Both the position numbers and the translations under genes were made by a program. A stretch of 64,000 nucleotides of DNA, from positions 30,094,717-30,158,716 of the forward strand of contig CM055111.1 of assembly GCA_029204225.1 (NCBI GenBank), in the 5' to 3' direction. Positions 34,165-45,318 of this stretch are shown here, piece after piece (the first letter of the stretch is position 1; every line of letters starts with the position of its first letter). The notes under the pieces are model-generated. The model did not search any database, had not been told where the DNA came from, and was given only the letters and a program-made list of their open reading frames with translations. Origin of the DNA: Diphasiastrum complanatum. Taxonomy: Eukaryota > Streptophyta > Lycopodiopsida > Lycopodiales > Lycopodiaceae.

Positions 34165-35890
34165 TACTTCTAAGACCTTTAATCTTGAATGAGAATTGCT
34201 TCTCTACATAAGCTTTGAAAATAAGAAAATGATCAAACACCATAGATTTTGAAGCAAGAAGATATATCCAAGTGAATCTTGTGTAATCATCAATGAAAGT
34301 AACAAAACAAGTGGCTCCTCCCTTGCTTGTAGTTGATGAGAAATGCACATCCGAGTGGATTAACTCCAAAGGATGCTTGCTTTTGATAGAAGATCTTGTA
34401 AATGGCTTTTTAGCAATAGCACAAGCCTCACAAGGCTTGATCTTCTTGGAGACTGACTTTGGCAAGCCAATAGCTTTGGCTTCTTTGATCATAGAGATCA
34501 TGGATTTGTAGTTGGGATGTCCCAATCTCCTATGCCATAATTCCTCCATAGAGAGCTTGTTCACAAGAGCAACATTACAAGCAATCACATACTCATTTGG
34601 ATCTAGTTTATAGATGCCACCAAATCTAAATCCTAATGCAAGTATCTCATCATTCTTCTTGATAGTGCAAGTATCAACATTGAATTTTACATCAAGGCCA
34701 TTATCAAGCAATTGGCCAACACTAATAAGATTCTTAGTAAGCTTAGGTACATAAAGAAATCTAGAGAGAGAAAGAACTTTAGAGGATGCAAGCTTCAAGG
34801 GAATGTTCCCTATGCCTTCAGTAGGACAGTCAAAATCATTTGCAGTGTATATTGATTTCTTGACTCCATCATAAGGTGCAATAGAAGAGAAAGAGTCCTT
34901 GGAGCTACACATATGTGAAGAGGCTCCACTATCAATATACCATAGGCCGTCCTTCTTGAAAGGAGTAGATGAGAAACTAGAGACCATAAGAGATCCCTCT
35001 CCATCACTTTCAAAAGTGTCTTCCTTCTCATTGGTAATATTGGCTTGCTTGAGTTGATTCTTCTTTTTGAAGCAATTGGTGGCATAATGACCTTTCTTTC
35101 CACAATAAAAGCACTTGATCTTCTTCTTCTTGAGCTTGGATGATGAAGCATTAGAGGAATCATCTTCCTCCTCATCTTTGTCTTTGGATTTGACTTTGTC
35201 CTTGCTTGAGGATTGTTGATGTTGGTTCTTGCTCCTCCCTTTGTGCTTATCCTTGGCAAAGAGAGCTTTGCCATCATTATGAGTGAGAGAAAGCTTGTCC
35301 ATCCTCAAGAGCTTGTACTCTTGTCTTGATTCTTCTAAAATTAGCACACTTTGGAGAGCCTCCAAACTTGGTAGCTCCTCCTTAATGGCATAGGATTGGA
35401 CAAGGTTATCAAATTCACTTCTCAAGCCATTGAGAATGACTTGAACTAGCTCATTTTGATTGATGGAATCACCAATGCAAGCAAGCTCTCTATGAATATC
35501 TTTTACTCTCAAAACATAACTAGATGCACTCTCATCACTCTTTTGGCTACTTTGAAAGATTTGATTCCTAAGAGTGAGAAGCCTAGAGGTATTCTTAGCC
35601 TCATAGATAGTCTTGAGACAATCCCAAGCTTCTTTGGCTGATGTACAAATACCTATCTCCCTCAATATCTCATTAGAGACATTCATCTTAATGTAGTGGA
35701 GAGCCATCCTAGCTCTCTTTTTGTATTTTTGAACCTCTTGAAGAACTTGTGGTTCTTCTTCAAGGCCAAGAACAATGTCCATCACGTCTTGAAGGATCAA
35801 GATGGACTCCATCCTCATTTTCCAAATTGAATAATTTGAAGTGGTCAATCTTTCACTTGGTTCCAACAAGGATGAACCCATTGAAGACAT
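34031..35890 (-). pseudogene. B1 gag-protease-integrase
   Basis: The open minus frame extends upstream to 35944; the start at 35890 (MSSMGSSLLEPSERL) fits family gag starts better. It has the CCHC knuckle CFYCGKKGHYATNC, protease WYIDSGASSHMC, pre-integrase LWHRRLGHPNYKSM and zinc cysteines KPCEACAIAK. The integrase core keeps HSDVHF but the second Asp is Asn (RSNGGGEY) and the Glu is Lys (NGVAKRKN). The frame is lost just after this at 34031. Confidence 0.85.
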
Positions 35891-36634
35891 TTGAAGTGAA
35901 GAAAACTCAAATGATGAACAACAAATATTGCTACACACTCTCAATAGGATCCAATAATTGAGTACAATCTCCTCCTATGAAATATCTTGCAACTATTTGT
36001 TAATTGATTCTCACTAGCTACTCAAATCTCTCTAAAACAAGATCCATTTCACATCAAATGATGGAGTATGGGCAAACTTAGGATCAAACACTCTTAGAAC
36101 GTGTGAAGTACACTAAGAAACCAAATTTGACTCAAATACAATGATATTGCATGAAACAAAATGGCTAAGATCACAAAACAGTGCCTAGACCACATATAGA
36201 TGGGATTGGTAAGCATACAACTGTGATTTTGGATCAACCAGGCAATCTCTTGACCAAACCAAATGTGTCCACCCAGGTCTAGGTGCCCTACCTAATCCTA
36301 TTCAAAAGCTTATAACTTTTGATTGGCTCAACCAAATGGAATGAAACTGATTGCAACAGAAACTAGACAAAAATAGCTTCAAAACAAGCTATCAAGCAAG
36401 ATAAATGGATCAAACATGAGAGAGAACTTCCAAACTAAAATTGGATGTTCCTCACAAATGTCTGAGCACCTGATTCCGTATAGTACCAGGTTAGACCCAA
36501 TCAATGTCCTTTTGATCCCTTTTGATCCAAGATTGAATAAGATAGCTAGGAAAATGGGCCTTGACAACTTCTAGCTCAAGATTGATGAAAAAAATTTCAC
36601 TTAGATGGATCAAAATGCATGGTAAACTTAGGTA

Positions 36635-36647
36635 GGCTCTGATACCA
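36635..36647 (-). other. Primer binding site of B1
   Basis: GGCTCTGATACCA is the reverse of TGGTATCAGAGCC and abuts the LTR. The leader between it and gag (35945-36634) has no gene and matches the B2 leader. Confidence 0.9.
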
Positions 36648-37328
36648 TGTTAAATTTCACACGTGTGGACTATCCACTACATGTACTTGTGATCTCCTAA
36701 GGTGTGTAGATGCACCAAGATCAATCTTAGATCCTATGGCAAAAACACACTACTACATGCATTCAATCACTTCCAACTCTCACTCACACGTGTGGGAAGT
36801 ATTCAAACAGTAATCTAAGTAAAAACAAGCTGCTCTCCTCGGGTAGAGAGAGAAAGCTAGAAATCCAATAACTCACAAAATCCATGAAATCACCAAATCA
36901 ATTAGATTCAAAATGAGGAGTACAATGATACTAGTAGGTCCACGAGCTACCACTATGCTTAACTATGATTGGACCATATTTTGTCACCTCTTGATCCTAT
37001 TGGATCATTGATCCGTGCACCTCTTAATTCTATTGGACTATATTCAAGCACACCTCAATTTCCTATTGGACCTCACAAGGTTCCACTTCTAAATCCTATT
37101 GGACCTCTTGGAATTCATCAAACAAAAGCTTTACACTTGTCTACACTCTAATTGGCACATGTTTAGCCTCTTACTCTATTTTGGCTCAATAGTGGCATTA
37201 CAAGTGAAAATGCATAATTTGCCATCTATGCCAAATTTATTCCTATCAACATCCTACACCTAGATGCTTGATGTAAAAAACATAAGACCCCTATATCTAA
37301 AATAGATAATTTTTTTCAATTCCTCACA
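36648..37328 (-). repeat. 5' LTR of B1
   Basis: The LTR is 681 bp from TGTTAAATTTC to ATTCCTCACA. It aligns with the reverse of 59298-60118 but lacks ~100 bp near its outer end. Palindromes lie at 36658-36667 and 36785-36794. Confidence 0.75.
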
Positions 37329-37559
37329 TTTGGATCTACAAGCAAGGAGATAGAAAGGACTGAAAAACTCTGATTTTCACATGTGCGGAATTCCAGAATT
37401 CTGTACTACCACTTTTTAGGTCTGAAAATTCAGTTCCAATACGATTTGATCCAAATACACTTTAGAGAAAGGTGAGAAAAAGTGTAAAACTATTTTTTTT
37501 CTTGATTTAGCTCTCAATTTCTTGTATAATCAGAGATGTTAGCATGCAAAGCTCAATTT

Positions 37560-37572
37560 GGCTCTGTTACCA
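37560..37572 (-). other. Primer binding site of D2
   Basis: GGCTCTGTTACCA reads TGGTAACAGAGCC on the minus strand, the initiator-Met complement with one changed base. It abuts the LTR. Confidence 0.8.
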
Positions 37573-38316
37573 TGACAAAATTTCCAAAATTCACACGTGT
37601 GGGGAAGATCCACAAGTATGATAGATCTAATTAAGCTTTATGATAAGCACAATAACCTAATTCTAGATTGACTAGCAAGATCTAGTACAGAAGTTATGGC
37701 TTAACCACAATCTAGCATGCTAAGCATCAGAGAATGATAGCAATGAATCATAAATGAGCAAAAGTACAAGAAATTAGTGTATTGGCATTAGCCTCAACAC
37801 GACTTAGAGAGAGAAAGATACGGAGATAACAAGCAAAATTTGTGTGGATCCAATTTGGCAAGAGATAGCTACAAAGTTTTGGTTCTTTATCAAAAATTAT
37901 GAGGAGAGCTACACATATTTATGGAGTTTGAGGTAGCTCAAGGTAGAACCACATCCATCCATCATTAAATGACATCTAAAGTGAAAACTAGAGTCTATGT
38001 GACATTTGTCACATCTCATGCATGAATCTCTACCAACTTTTTCCAAGTGTCCTAGTTCTAATTAAAAATGTACTCTCTTAATGCATGTGTCCATTTCACT
38101 TTGTGCATGCCTTGCATGTCACTATGGATCACTTACTCATCAATCTAGATATGACACATGGATATGACATATAGATATGACACATGGATATGGCATATCC
38201 ATGTAGCTCGAGTTCTATCTAGGCCAAACTTGGCATTTGCATTTATGAATAACATAATTGCATGGTACAAATTTTATAGCAAGCCTAAAGTCAAGATGGA
38301 TTATTTTTCCATTTCA
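37573..38316 (-). repeat. 5' LTR of D2
   Basis: The LTR runs from TGACAAAATTTCC to CCATTTCA on the plus strand and is homologous to 6195-6932. Palindrome at 37592-37601. A TATA-like ACATATTTATGG is near 37914. The outer end is uncertain by about 15 bp. Confidence 0.7.
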
Positions 38317-39068
38317 AGAATATGGACATAACAAATACATCCAAAAACTTTCAAATCTCTTAAATTTGGCTTTTTGCCATACAAAGCTTCATATGGTGTG
38401 ATTCCACCCATGGCACTATAAGGAAGCCTATCACATAAAAAATTTGCACATCTAATAGCTTCTCCCCAAAAAGAAATGGGTAGAGAGGCATCAAGTCTAA
38501 TAGCTTTAGCACATTCACATAAAGACCTATATTTCCTCTCGGACACCCCATTTTGTTGGGGGGTGTACGTACATGTAAACTCTCTCTTTATGCCATTAGA
38601 TTCACAAAAATATCTCATGCTATTGGAGATATACTCTCCTCCATTATCACATCTTAACACTTTGATGCTAGTATTAAGTTGCTTCTCAACAAGAGATTTA
38701 AACCTCACAAAGGAATCATACACTAAGCTTTTCTTAGGCAATAAATAGAGCCAAGTGTATCTTGTACAAGAATCTATGAATGTAACATACATCAAAACAC
38801 CACCATTAGATTCATGCGAAAATAAATGCACATCCAAATGTATGAGATCAAGAGGAGAGGTAGATCTTGTCAAAGATCTCTTGAATGGTTGCTTATGTGT
38901 CTTGGAAGGACCACAAGCTTCACAAAGCTTGCCACACTTTGAAATGGATTTGGGAAGGCCGAGTGCTAGCTCCCTAGAAATCATGGTCTCCATTGCTTGA
39001 AAGTTAGGATGGCCTAACCTCTTGTGCCATAACTCCACTTGAGATAGCTCCTCCTTTGCCATGTTCAC
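38317..39068 (-). pseudogene. Element H integrase, truncated by D2
   Basis: The minus frame has pre-integrase LWHKRLGHPNFQAM, zinc cysteines KLCEACGPSK and the integrase core: LIHLDVHLF, LRCDNGGEYISN and QQNGVSERKYRSL, so all three acidic residues remain. It reaches FGCICYVHI, where the D2 LTR begins and the frame runs out. Everything downstream (hinge, RT, RNase H) is missing. Confidence 0.82.
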
Positions 39069-39177
39069 ACTTCCAATGACAACATTAGCATCCGATTTGA
39101 ATAATCGACCTTACTTAATGAACAAACTCCATGTTTGAAGTGTACGCCTAGTTCATTATCCATTAGATGTCCAACAC

Positions 39178-39957
39178 TCAAGAAATTTTTGTGATCAATG
39201 GTACATATAGAACATTATCAAGATCTATCCTCTTAGAAGATCCAACACATAATGGAATAGATCCTATGCCATCTATCTTACATTCTTGATCACTTGCTAT
39301 GAATATGAACTTCTTAGATTGAATGAGAATTTTTCTCATCACCTCCTTGCAAGGACATAGATCCAATTTTTTATTTGAGGTTTAGCATCCTACTCTCCTC
39401 GGCCACAAGCACATTATGGAGCTTATCAATAGTAGGTAGCTTATCTTGAATGGAAAATCTTTGGACTAGATTAGAGTAATGTTCACTTAGTCCGTTTAAA
39501 ATGACTTACACAAGTTCATTGTCTTGGATCTCATCTCCTATTGAAGACAATTCTTTGTTTCAGGATTTGATCCTAAGCACATACTCTTGTGCACTCTCTT
39601 CACTTCCTTTCATGCTTTGAAGGACTTGATTCCTAAGCATGAGTATTTTTAAAGTGTTGTTAGATTCATAAATGCTCTTTAATGAATCCCAAGCCTTCTT
39701 GGCCGAGATACAAGATGACACCTCTTTCAAGAGGTCATTGCTCACATTTATCTTGATGCAATGTAAGGCTAATCTTGCCTTTTACTTGTACCTACTTGCT
39801 ATTGTCCACCTAGAGGTTCATCCTCTTCTTCTAGGACAACGTCAAAGAGATCATGGAGCACTAAAAGTGATTCCATTTACTTTCCAAATGGAATAGTTAG
39901 TGGATGTGAGTCTCTCGTTTGCTTCAAGCAAAAATCCATCCATGGATGTCATGATGA
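39178..39957 (-). pseudogene. Element H gag and protease remnants
   Basis: From 39957 the minus strand reads a gag start like MTSMDGFLLEANERL in broken frames. It then has NDLLKEVSSCISAKKAWDSL and QSMKGSEESAQEYVLRIKS, closely resembling gag of element 1. A deletion removes the zinc knuckle and protease core; the distal protease part resumes at 39366 (ECKIDGIGSIPLCVGSSK). It cannot give a working protein. Confidence 0.75.
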
Positions 39958-40531
39958 ATAATTTTGCTCTTGAAATTCACATAGATTTCACTCAGTGGAA
40001 TCATCTAAGTTAAACTTCTAGCACTCTAGGTGCTTCTAGTCTCAGCCCAATCCAACTAGCACAAAGCTAGATTGATGGTACAATGAGATCACTACCAATG
40101 TATAACAAATCACTCCCTAGATCTATGATTTATGGCAACCAACTCCCTAGAACATTTCGCTCTCGATCAAGATCCGATAAATCAATTTTTTGGTCTTGAT
40201 CTAAGCTTCAAAACACTCACTACAATGAATCATTACAATATCTAATAATAGTTTTGGAAACTATGAAGCTAGATCGCAACAATGCACCAAAAGACTTGAA
40301 AAATGGATGTGTGTGTGAAATTTTAGACAAATTCAAAGTTAGGCTCTTCCCAAACAGGTCCAGTACGGACTCACATGTGTGAACAATACACCTGCAGCCA
40401 AAAACTCAATTTGATCCAAAAATATTGATGCTACCAACTACTTCTAGCTCGCCCTCACAAGAATTGATCAATACTCAAAAAACTGTTATTTTGGGTGTGT
40501 TCATTGATCATAATCATTTCCACTTGTACCT

Positions 40532-40544
40532 GGCTCTAATACCA
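40532..40544 (-). other. Primer binding site of H
   Basis: GGCTCTAATACCA reads TGGTATTAGAGCC, one base from the canonical initiator-Met site, and adjoins the LTR. The leader (39958-40531) holds no gene. Confidence 0.8.
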
Positions 40545-41320
40545 TGTGAAACTCTAAAACTTTTGGACCTTGATTGGATCGATCCACAAGTGGTGTTGGA
40601 TGCCAATTAGATAGATCAATCTCAATTCTAAAGTGTAGATTTAGATCTAGATCAAACAATGCATCACGTGTGAAATATTGTCAGTGTACGGACAATGAGC
40701 AAAGATTACAGTACATTACTCATTGATAGCATTCAATGCAAGAAATCACCACACAAATAGCAAAAAAACAAGGATATGCCTCAAAATCAAGGCTCAACAA
40801 GATTGGATTATTTACAATGACGATCTTTATAGATCAAGTACATCTCGACCTGGTATGCTGACTCAATAGGTCTGGCACGTGTGGGGAATGCCACATCATC
40901 ATAGATCCACCAATAAATGCAAGCTAAGCCCCCACCTCTTTGTATCCTAAGTTGGTGCCATTGTCTCACCATGATTTTCCTTGATTTGAGGAAAATCACC
41001 TAACTTATAGGAACTTTGAAAGATCAACTCTACTGATTTTTTCCTGATCTGTACACACTTCGGAACAACCTCTCACACGTGGGAACCATGTCTCATTCAC
41101 ATGGGAATGCTAGATCTATCAATGAAATGGTGCCACATGGCAATTTTCTACTTGACTAGCTTCCAACTAGTTCACATTAGAGTCAATCAAGATAAATTCA
41201 ATCTAACTAAAAGTTGATGCATTTATGACCACCATCGACATGTGGGAACAAGCTCCACATGTGTGGGATCAAGTTTGAAATAAACTTAGATCAAATAGCT
41301 AGAATTTGACAATTTCAACA
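40545..41320 (-). repeat. 5' LTR of H
   Basis: The 776-bp stretch runs from TGTGAAACTCT to TTTCAACA as written, so it starts TGTTGAAA and ends TTTCACA on its own strand. It carries CACGTGTG-type sites near 40665 and 40877 and CACATGTGTG near 41257. No second copy lies in the window, so the outer edge rests on the TG...CA ends. Confidence 0.68.
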
Positions 41321-41988
41321 CAAAATACGCTGCTCCAGCTTCAAGGACGTTCCATGGAACTCAAGGTACACTACGTGTCGGCCTGGGTCAAGGGGGTTCA
41401 CCTGACATTACATCAGGGAAGGTCCAGTGCAGTGGGGCCAAGGATGGTGTCTCCTCAGACGGCCTAGCTTACACGGGTTGGAACCCCCTCGACCCTACAT
41501 CTTAGAAGCACTGTCCTACATGGGTTTTGTTGGTCGTATCCGAACCTACAACAATGTTTTTCGGTCATCACATGATTAACACATGCCTTTGTTATAGTTA
41601 TATATGTGTGTCTGTGTGTGTACATCTTTCTTACTCTCACTAACACTCATACTAAATAAGAGCTATGCTTGACCTGATGGTATTAACAACTGCCCCAATG
41701 GATTTGTGAATTTGGATTTTGTATCCTTTTGCACTATTGTTTCAATATGGATTCTTTGACTTATTTCATTGCATGGTATTATTGGCATTGCCAACTAAGC
41801 AAATTTATTTTGTGGATGTAAATTTAAAATTTGGAATTTTTCCTTTTTCTTTAACTTTTACTCATTGCATGTGTATTTTTTTTCCAAACTTTACCTTATG
41901 ACATTACTGACTTCTCAAATTAATTTGTGATATTGTATATACTCAAATCTCACAAATAGGTACAATATATAGACATCTCTTTCCTTAG
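41321..41988 (+). other. Probable intron preceding the VPS52-like exon
   Basis: T-rich sequence ends in TTTCCTTAG, a good splice acceptor. Near its start is a 15-bp imperfect inverted repeat (41385-41399 and 41481-41495). A short TG-rich run is near 41605. No upstream VPS52 exon is recognised here; the nested retrotransposons begin at 41320. Confidence 0.5.
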
Positions 41989-42293
41989 GTGCAGGTGAAG
42001 ATGCAGGCTCAAGCAGTGCACAACCTATAACTGTGGAAGAAGTAGAGCCTTTAGGCAAAGATTTTGCTAACAGATGGAAAGAGGAAATTGAGCTCATGCA
42101 CAAGGATGTCATTATTTCTTTCAGCAATTTTGTATGTGGAATGGAAATTTTGAGAGCAGCTTTGACACAATTGCTTCTCTACTACACTCGTCTATCGGAC
42201 TGCCTGAAGCGTGTCGGTGGAGGTACATCACTTGGAAAAGATGTAGTTTCAATCTCTTCAATTATGTATGAGATCAAGTTAAGAGCCTTCTAG
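41989..42293 (+). CDS. VPS52: 3' terminal exon of a VPS52/POK-like GARP subunit
   Basis: VPS52 is a subunit of the GARP/EARP tethering complexes for retrograde traffic to the trans-Golgi network. After the acceptor TTAG at 41988 the frame reads GEDAGSSSAQPITVEEVEPL, FANRWKEEIELMHKDV, EILRAALTQLLLYYTRL, DVVSISSIMYEI and stops at 42291-42293. I recognise this as the conserved C-terminus of plant VPS52. The last residues (KLRAF) differ from the usual RKYSxTF end, perhaps from a small indel. Only this exon is visible, so it may be the end of a live gene with a retrotransposon-filled intron, or a detached fragment. Confidence 0.8.
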
Positions 42294-42631
42294 GGTTTGA
42301 TATAGGGGGAACCCAACCACACCTGAAATTGTATCAATTCATTTGTAGACTATGGAGAAGTTTTAACTGCTAACAAGATTAATGTTGCACCATACAAAGG
42401 ATTGAATTAGATAGTATGCCTATATGCCTAATATAAACCATTACAAATCTGATATTGTGTCAACACACATTTCATGTTCCATCGTTCTTTTGCATGACTT
42501 TCAGTTTTTTCATGAAGGTTTACTTCTGCTTATTATGAATGTTGATTTGCAAGTATGAGTCTATAGGGTTTCATATATGTGGGAATCCAACCACACCTGA
42601 AATTATTCATTTTTAGACTATGGAGAAGTTA
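42294..42631 (+). repeat. Left arm of inverted repeat, tandem ~273-bp unit
   Basis: Starting at the VPS52 stop, the unit AGGGTTTGATATAGGGGGAACCC... runs to about 42565 and begins again (AGGGTTTCATATATGTGGGAAT...) to about 42631. The reverse complement of the unit is at 45319-45600 with a partial second copy to 45730. It may derive from the VPS52 3' untranslated region or be a separate repeat. Confidence 0.8.
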
Positions 42632-42742
42632 CCCAAGAAAATCTTGAACAAAGGTAAAACTAAAGCAACTACATTCCAATAAAAGGAATACAAAACTACA
42701 AAGGCAAATAAGGGAATGTGTGCACCTTATAGAAAATCGACT

Positions 42743-43270
42743 GCTCTGATACCAAATGTTACAACTCCCTAAGATCTCCGACTACCTTGAAGATTACCGC
42801 ACATCCCATACTAGTGACGACGCACTGTATCCGCCCATCCATAAGGTCACAACCGACCCATCCCCATGCATTGGAGCTATTGACATAATCATGTCTAGTC
42901 AAGCCTCCTACGATAATTGGCATCCCATACCACCAGCCATCGCACTTGGCTCTCCCTAGCATACATCTCCTAGCCTGGAGATACATCTTGGCTCATGCAC
43001 GTGCTCCCCATCCACCAACTCCCGGGTAGACTAAGTGAATGGAAAGAGGAAAATCCCACCACTATAGGCATAGCATAGTGGGTCCCATCAAGCACGATTC
43101 TATCGGCGACACGTGACCACCTAGGATGGTGATGTGTGGCACCAAAACATGTCAAAAATGCCAGACCTGCATATGCTCCTTGTGGGGCCGTCACTGAAGG
43201 GGTACCGTTATGGTACATAACACTATCCCATCTGCCGTCACAAGGAACAATGTAATCTTAATATTGCACA
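42743..43270 (-). repeat. LTR-like fragment with primer-site-like edge
   Basis: TGCTCTGATACCA near 42743-42755 is the reverse of TGGTATCAGAGCA, and TGTTACAACTCCC follows at 42759. This is how minus-strand LTRs begin elsewhere in the window. The sequence is GC-richer than its surroundings. No second copy is present and the far end is uncertain. The 42632-42742 stretch would be its leader. From 43271 to 43649 nothing is recognised. Confidence 0.4.
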
Positions 43271-43649
43271 AGGAACAAGAAATGAAAAGTACAAGCATAA
43301 ACAAAAAATAAAGAAGCAAGTTATGAACACAATATATGAGGATTTTTATGGTTGTCGAAGACAAACAAAGACCTATGTATAATTGACTATGAAAAGCAAG
43401 TCCTTCCTACATTTAACTATTAGAGTCGTTAACTTAAGAGTCACTATATGGTTCCACTACTACATAGTAAATGTAATGTAGATACTGAACACTTAGCATT
43501 ATTTCTAACATTCATTTCTCATAGTGAAGAGTTAGATTTTTTCATCAGATGTATATCATTGTGCTCTTGCCTTAGATTTTTCAAGCATAATGTTCTTTGA
43601 TCAATCTTGTGCAATCACAACACCTCAGTAAGATCCTGTAGGGTGTCTG

Positions 43650-43835
43650 GTGAAGTTCACACGTGCTAAAAACTTCACAGAATATACAAACTTTGCTTTA
43701 GTCACATGTTTTGGTACATCTTCTTGTGTAGATGATGGTATGCAAATGGATACATGTCTTCATAGAATGGATGTCATTAACACTAGAGTTGTTTTCAGCA
43801 CATTTTTGTGTGCATGCACACAAAAGTACGCATAA
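43650..43835 (+). pseudogene. Family-A hinge-end fragment
   Basis: The frame NFALVTCFGTSSCVDDGMQ resembles LAFLTYFGESSCVDDAMQ at the end of the family-A fragment at 12.9 kb. It is the short stretch between hinge and RT. With the module at 44.7 kb it suggests a scattered family-A remnant in plus orientation. Confidence 0.5.
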
Positions 43836-43959
43836 AACTCTTTGTCACTTGACGAGATGTATGTGGAACTAGACTTGACTTTTCATTGTGTTATTGGAAG
43901 ACTTAAATTGTTTTTTCTCAATTGATGGCAATTTGCCCCCAAAAAACTTCAATTTTCAG

Positions 43960-44520
43960 CACTTTTCAATACTTCACATGGGTAGCTTTAGGTGCACATA
44001 TATATCTCTATATGACTTCAAATTCAAAAAAAAAGAATTATAGACATGTTTCTATGGTCATAAATGATTTTTGGAAGTAGACAGCCAAAAAAAGAGTTGT
44101 AAAAAACACCTCCAAAAGAGCTAAAACGTTTTAGCACCTTTCAATAATTTTCATTACTTTAAAGCACTTGACATAGGTAACTTTAGATGCACTATGACAT
44201 ATCTATCTCTACATAACTCCAAATTGAAAAAAATTGAGAGACATGTTTCTATGGTCATATAATACTTTTTAAAGTAGACAAACCAAAAAAATATTGTTAA
44301 AATCATAGTAATATACACTCATATATGATATTTCTAGTTTTGGTGATTTTTATCAATATTTGAAAGGGTAACTTTGAATGAACGTATCTATCTCTATTGT
44401 CAAATTAAAAAAAAAATTAATAGGCATGTTTCTATAATCATATAGGATTTTTAAGAGTAGGCAAGCTAAATATTGAACGTAAAATTTAAAACAATGTAGT
44501 CCCATATATGAAAATATTGA
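43960..44520. repeat. Three-copy ~190-bp degenerate tandem repeat
   Basis: The core AGACATGTTTCTATGGTCATA at 44042 recurs at 44239 and, as AGGCATGTTTCTATAATCATA, at 44422. Each is preceded by a GGTAACTTTAGATGCA-like block with TATCTATCTCTA and followed by GAAGTAGACAAGCCAAA-like sequence. Spacing is 197 and 183 bp. It sits between the two family-A-like fragments. Confidence 0.7.
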
Positions 44521-44699
44521 AGTTTCATAAGTACCCCCACATGTTTGACACATCATATCTTACATATAAGTTGCTCAAAATGAAGGTTTCAAATTTTTTT
44601 ATCCGTAAATGAAGATATGAAGAACACACATGCAAAAGAATTTGGTGTGATTCATCATAATTTATGACATATGATTTTTTGAATAAGTGCTTAAAATGC

Positions 44700-45000
44700 A
44701 CACTTTTGTGTGCATTTTGTGATGACTCTAGTGGATCTAGAAAAGAGGTTTTGTTCAATGGTTTTGATGTTCAAGTGAAAGATCAAGGGTTTGATATTGA
44801 TGAGCTTCATCGACACAAAAGAGAAAGTTGCAATTTGGAGCAAGTCAAGAACATCAAAGAGGAATCAAATGGACAAAGCACTATCTGTTTTTGCAAGTTA
44901 TTGAAGACTCAAGGTCAAAGGAGTAGCAAGTAAGTGTTGTTCAAACACAATTTACTTATCTAACTTCATGTTTGAGCTATGTGGTGTCAATATTGGAGAT
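44700..45000 (+). pseudogene. Second copy of the A1 replacement module
   Basis: The frame RKEVLFNGFDVQVKDQGF and RESCNLEQVKNIKEESNGQ aligns with GKQSLFNNFDGQVEDQEV and REVGNLELVKSIKGEVIGK of the module that replaces RT in A1. DNA similarity continues past the stop (GGTCAAAGGAGTAGCAAG, TCATGTTTGAGC). So the module exists outside A1. Sequence from 45001 to 45318 shows nothing further that I can assign. Confidence 0.6.
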
Positions 45001-45318
45001 TGTCAATTTTTGGAGAATCTTTGATAGAAATTGTCATCATATTGCTTGTAGGACTTTATTCATTGATTATATGTCATATTCTTTTTCATTCTTCATAGAT
45101 GATGGCTAAATTGTCTTTATAGAGGATTGCTAGATTGTCACACGTATTGTCAATTCATGCTTTATTGAAATAATATTGTCACTGGTAACTCAAATGTTTA
45201 ATTTCTACACATTATTTGGCCTAATCATGATGAGAAATCATCACTACGTTTGATAGCCTCTCACAAGTTTAAACTCAATGTATGTATAGTATAGAAGCTT
45301 TTTTTGCCAAGGGTTCTA

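Larger units (their letters stand above)
26640..37328 (-). mobile_element. Element B1: family-B copia, interrupted by A1
   Basis: On the minus strand: LTR (37328-36648), primer site, leader, gag, protease, integrase, RT, then the A1 insertion, then the rest of RT and RNase H down to about 26640. It is the only full-domain family-B copy here but is broken by frameshifts. No polypurine tract or 3' LTR is found below 26640, so its downstream end is truncated. Its LTR abuts leader sequence of element D, indicating insertion there. Confidence 0.82.
37329..38316 (-). mobile_element. Element D2: leader, primer site and 5' LTR only
   Basis: On the minus strand, a 744-bp LTR (38316-37573), then the primer site, then ~230 bp of leader cut off by the LTR of B1. 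The D coding region is not found in the window. Its outer edge interrupts the integrase of H, so D inserted into or recombined with H. Confidence 0.68.

Noticed and set aside
42757-43270. Independent protein genes in the GC-richer stretch
   Set aside because: Only short frames on both strands without recognisable motifs; the primer-like edge suggests an LTR fragment instead.
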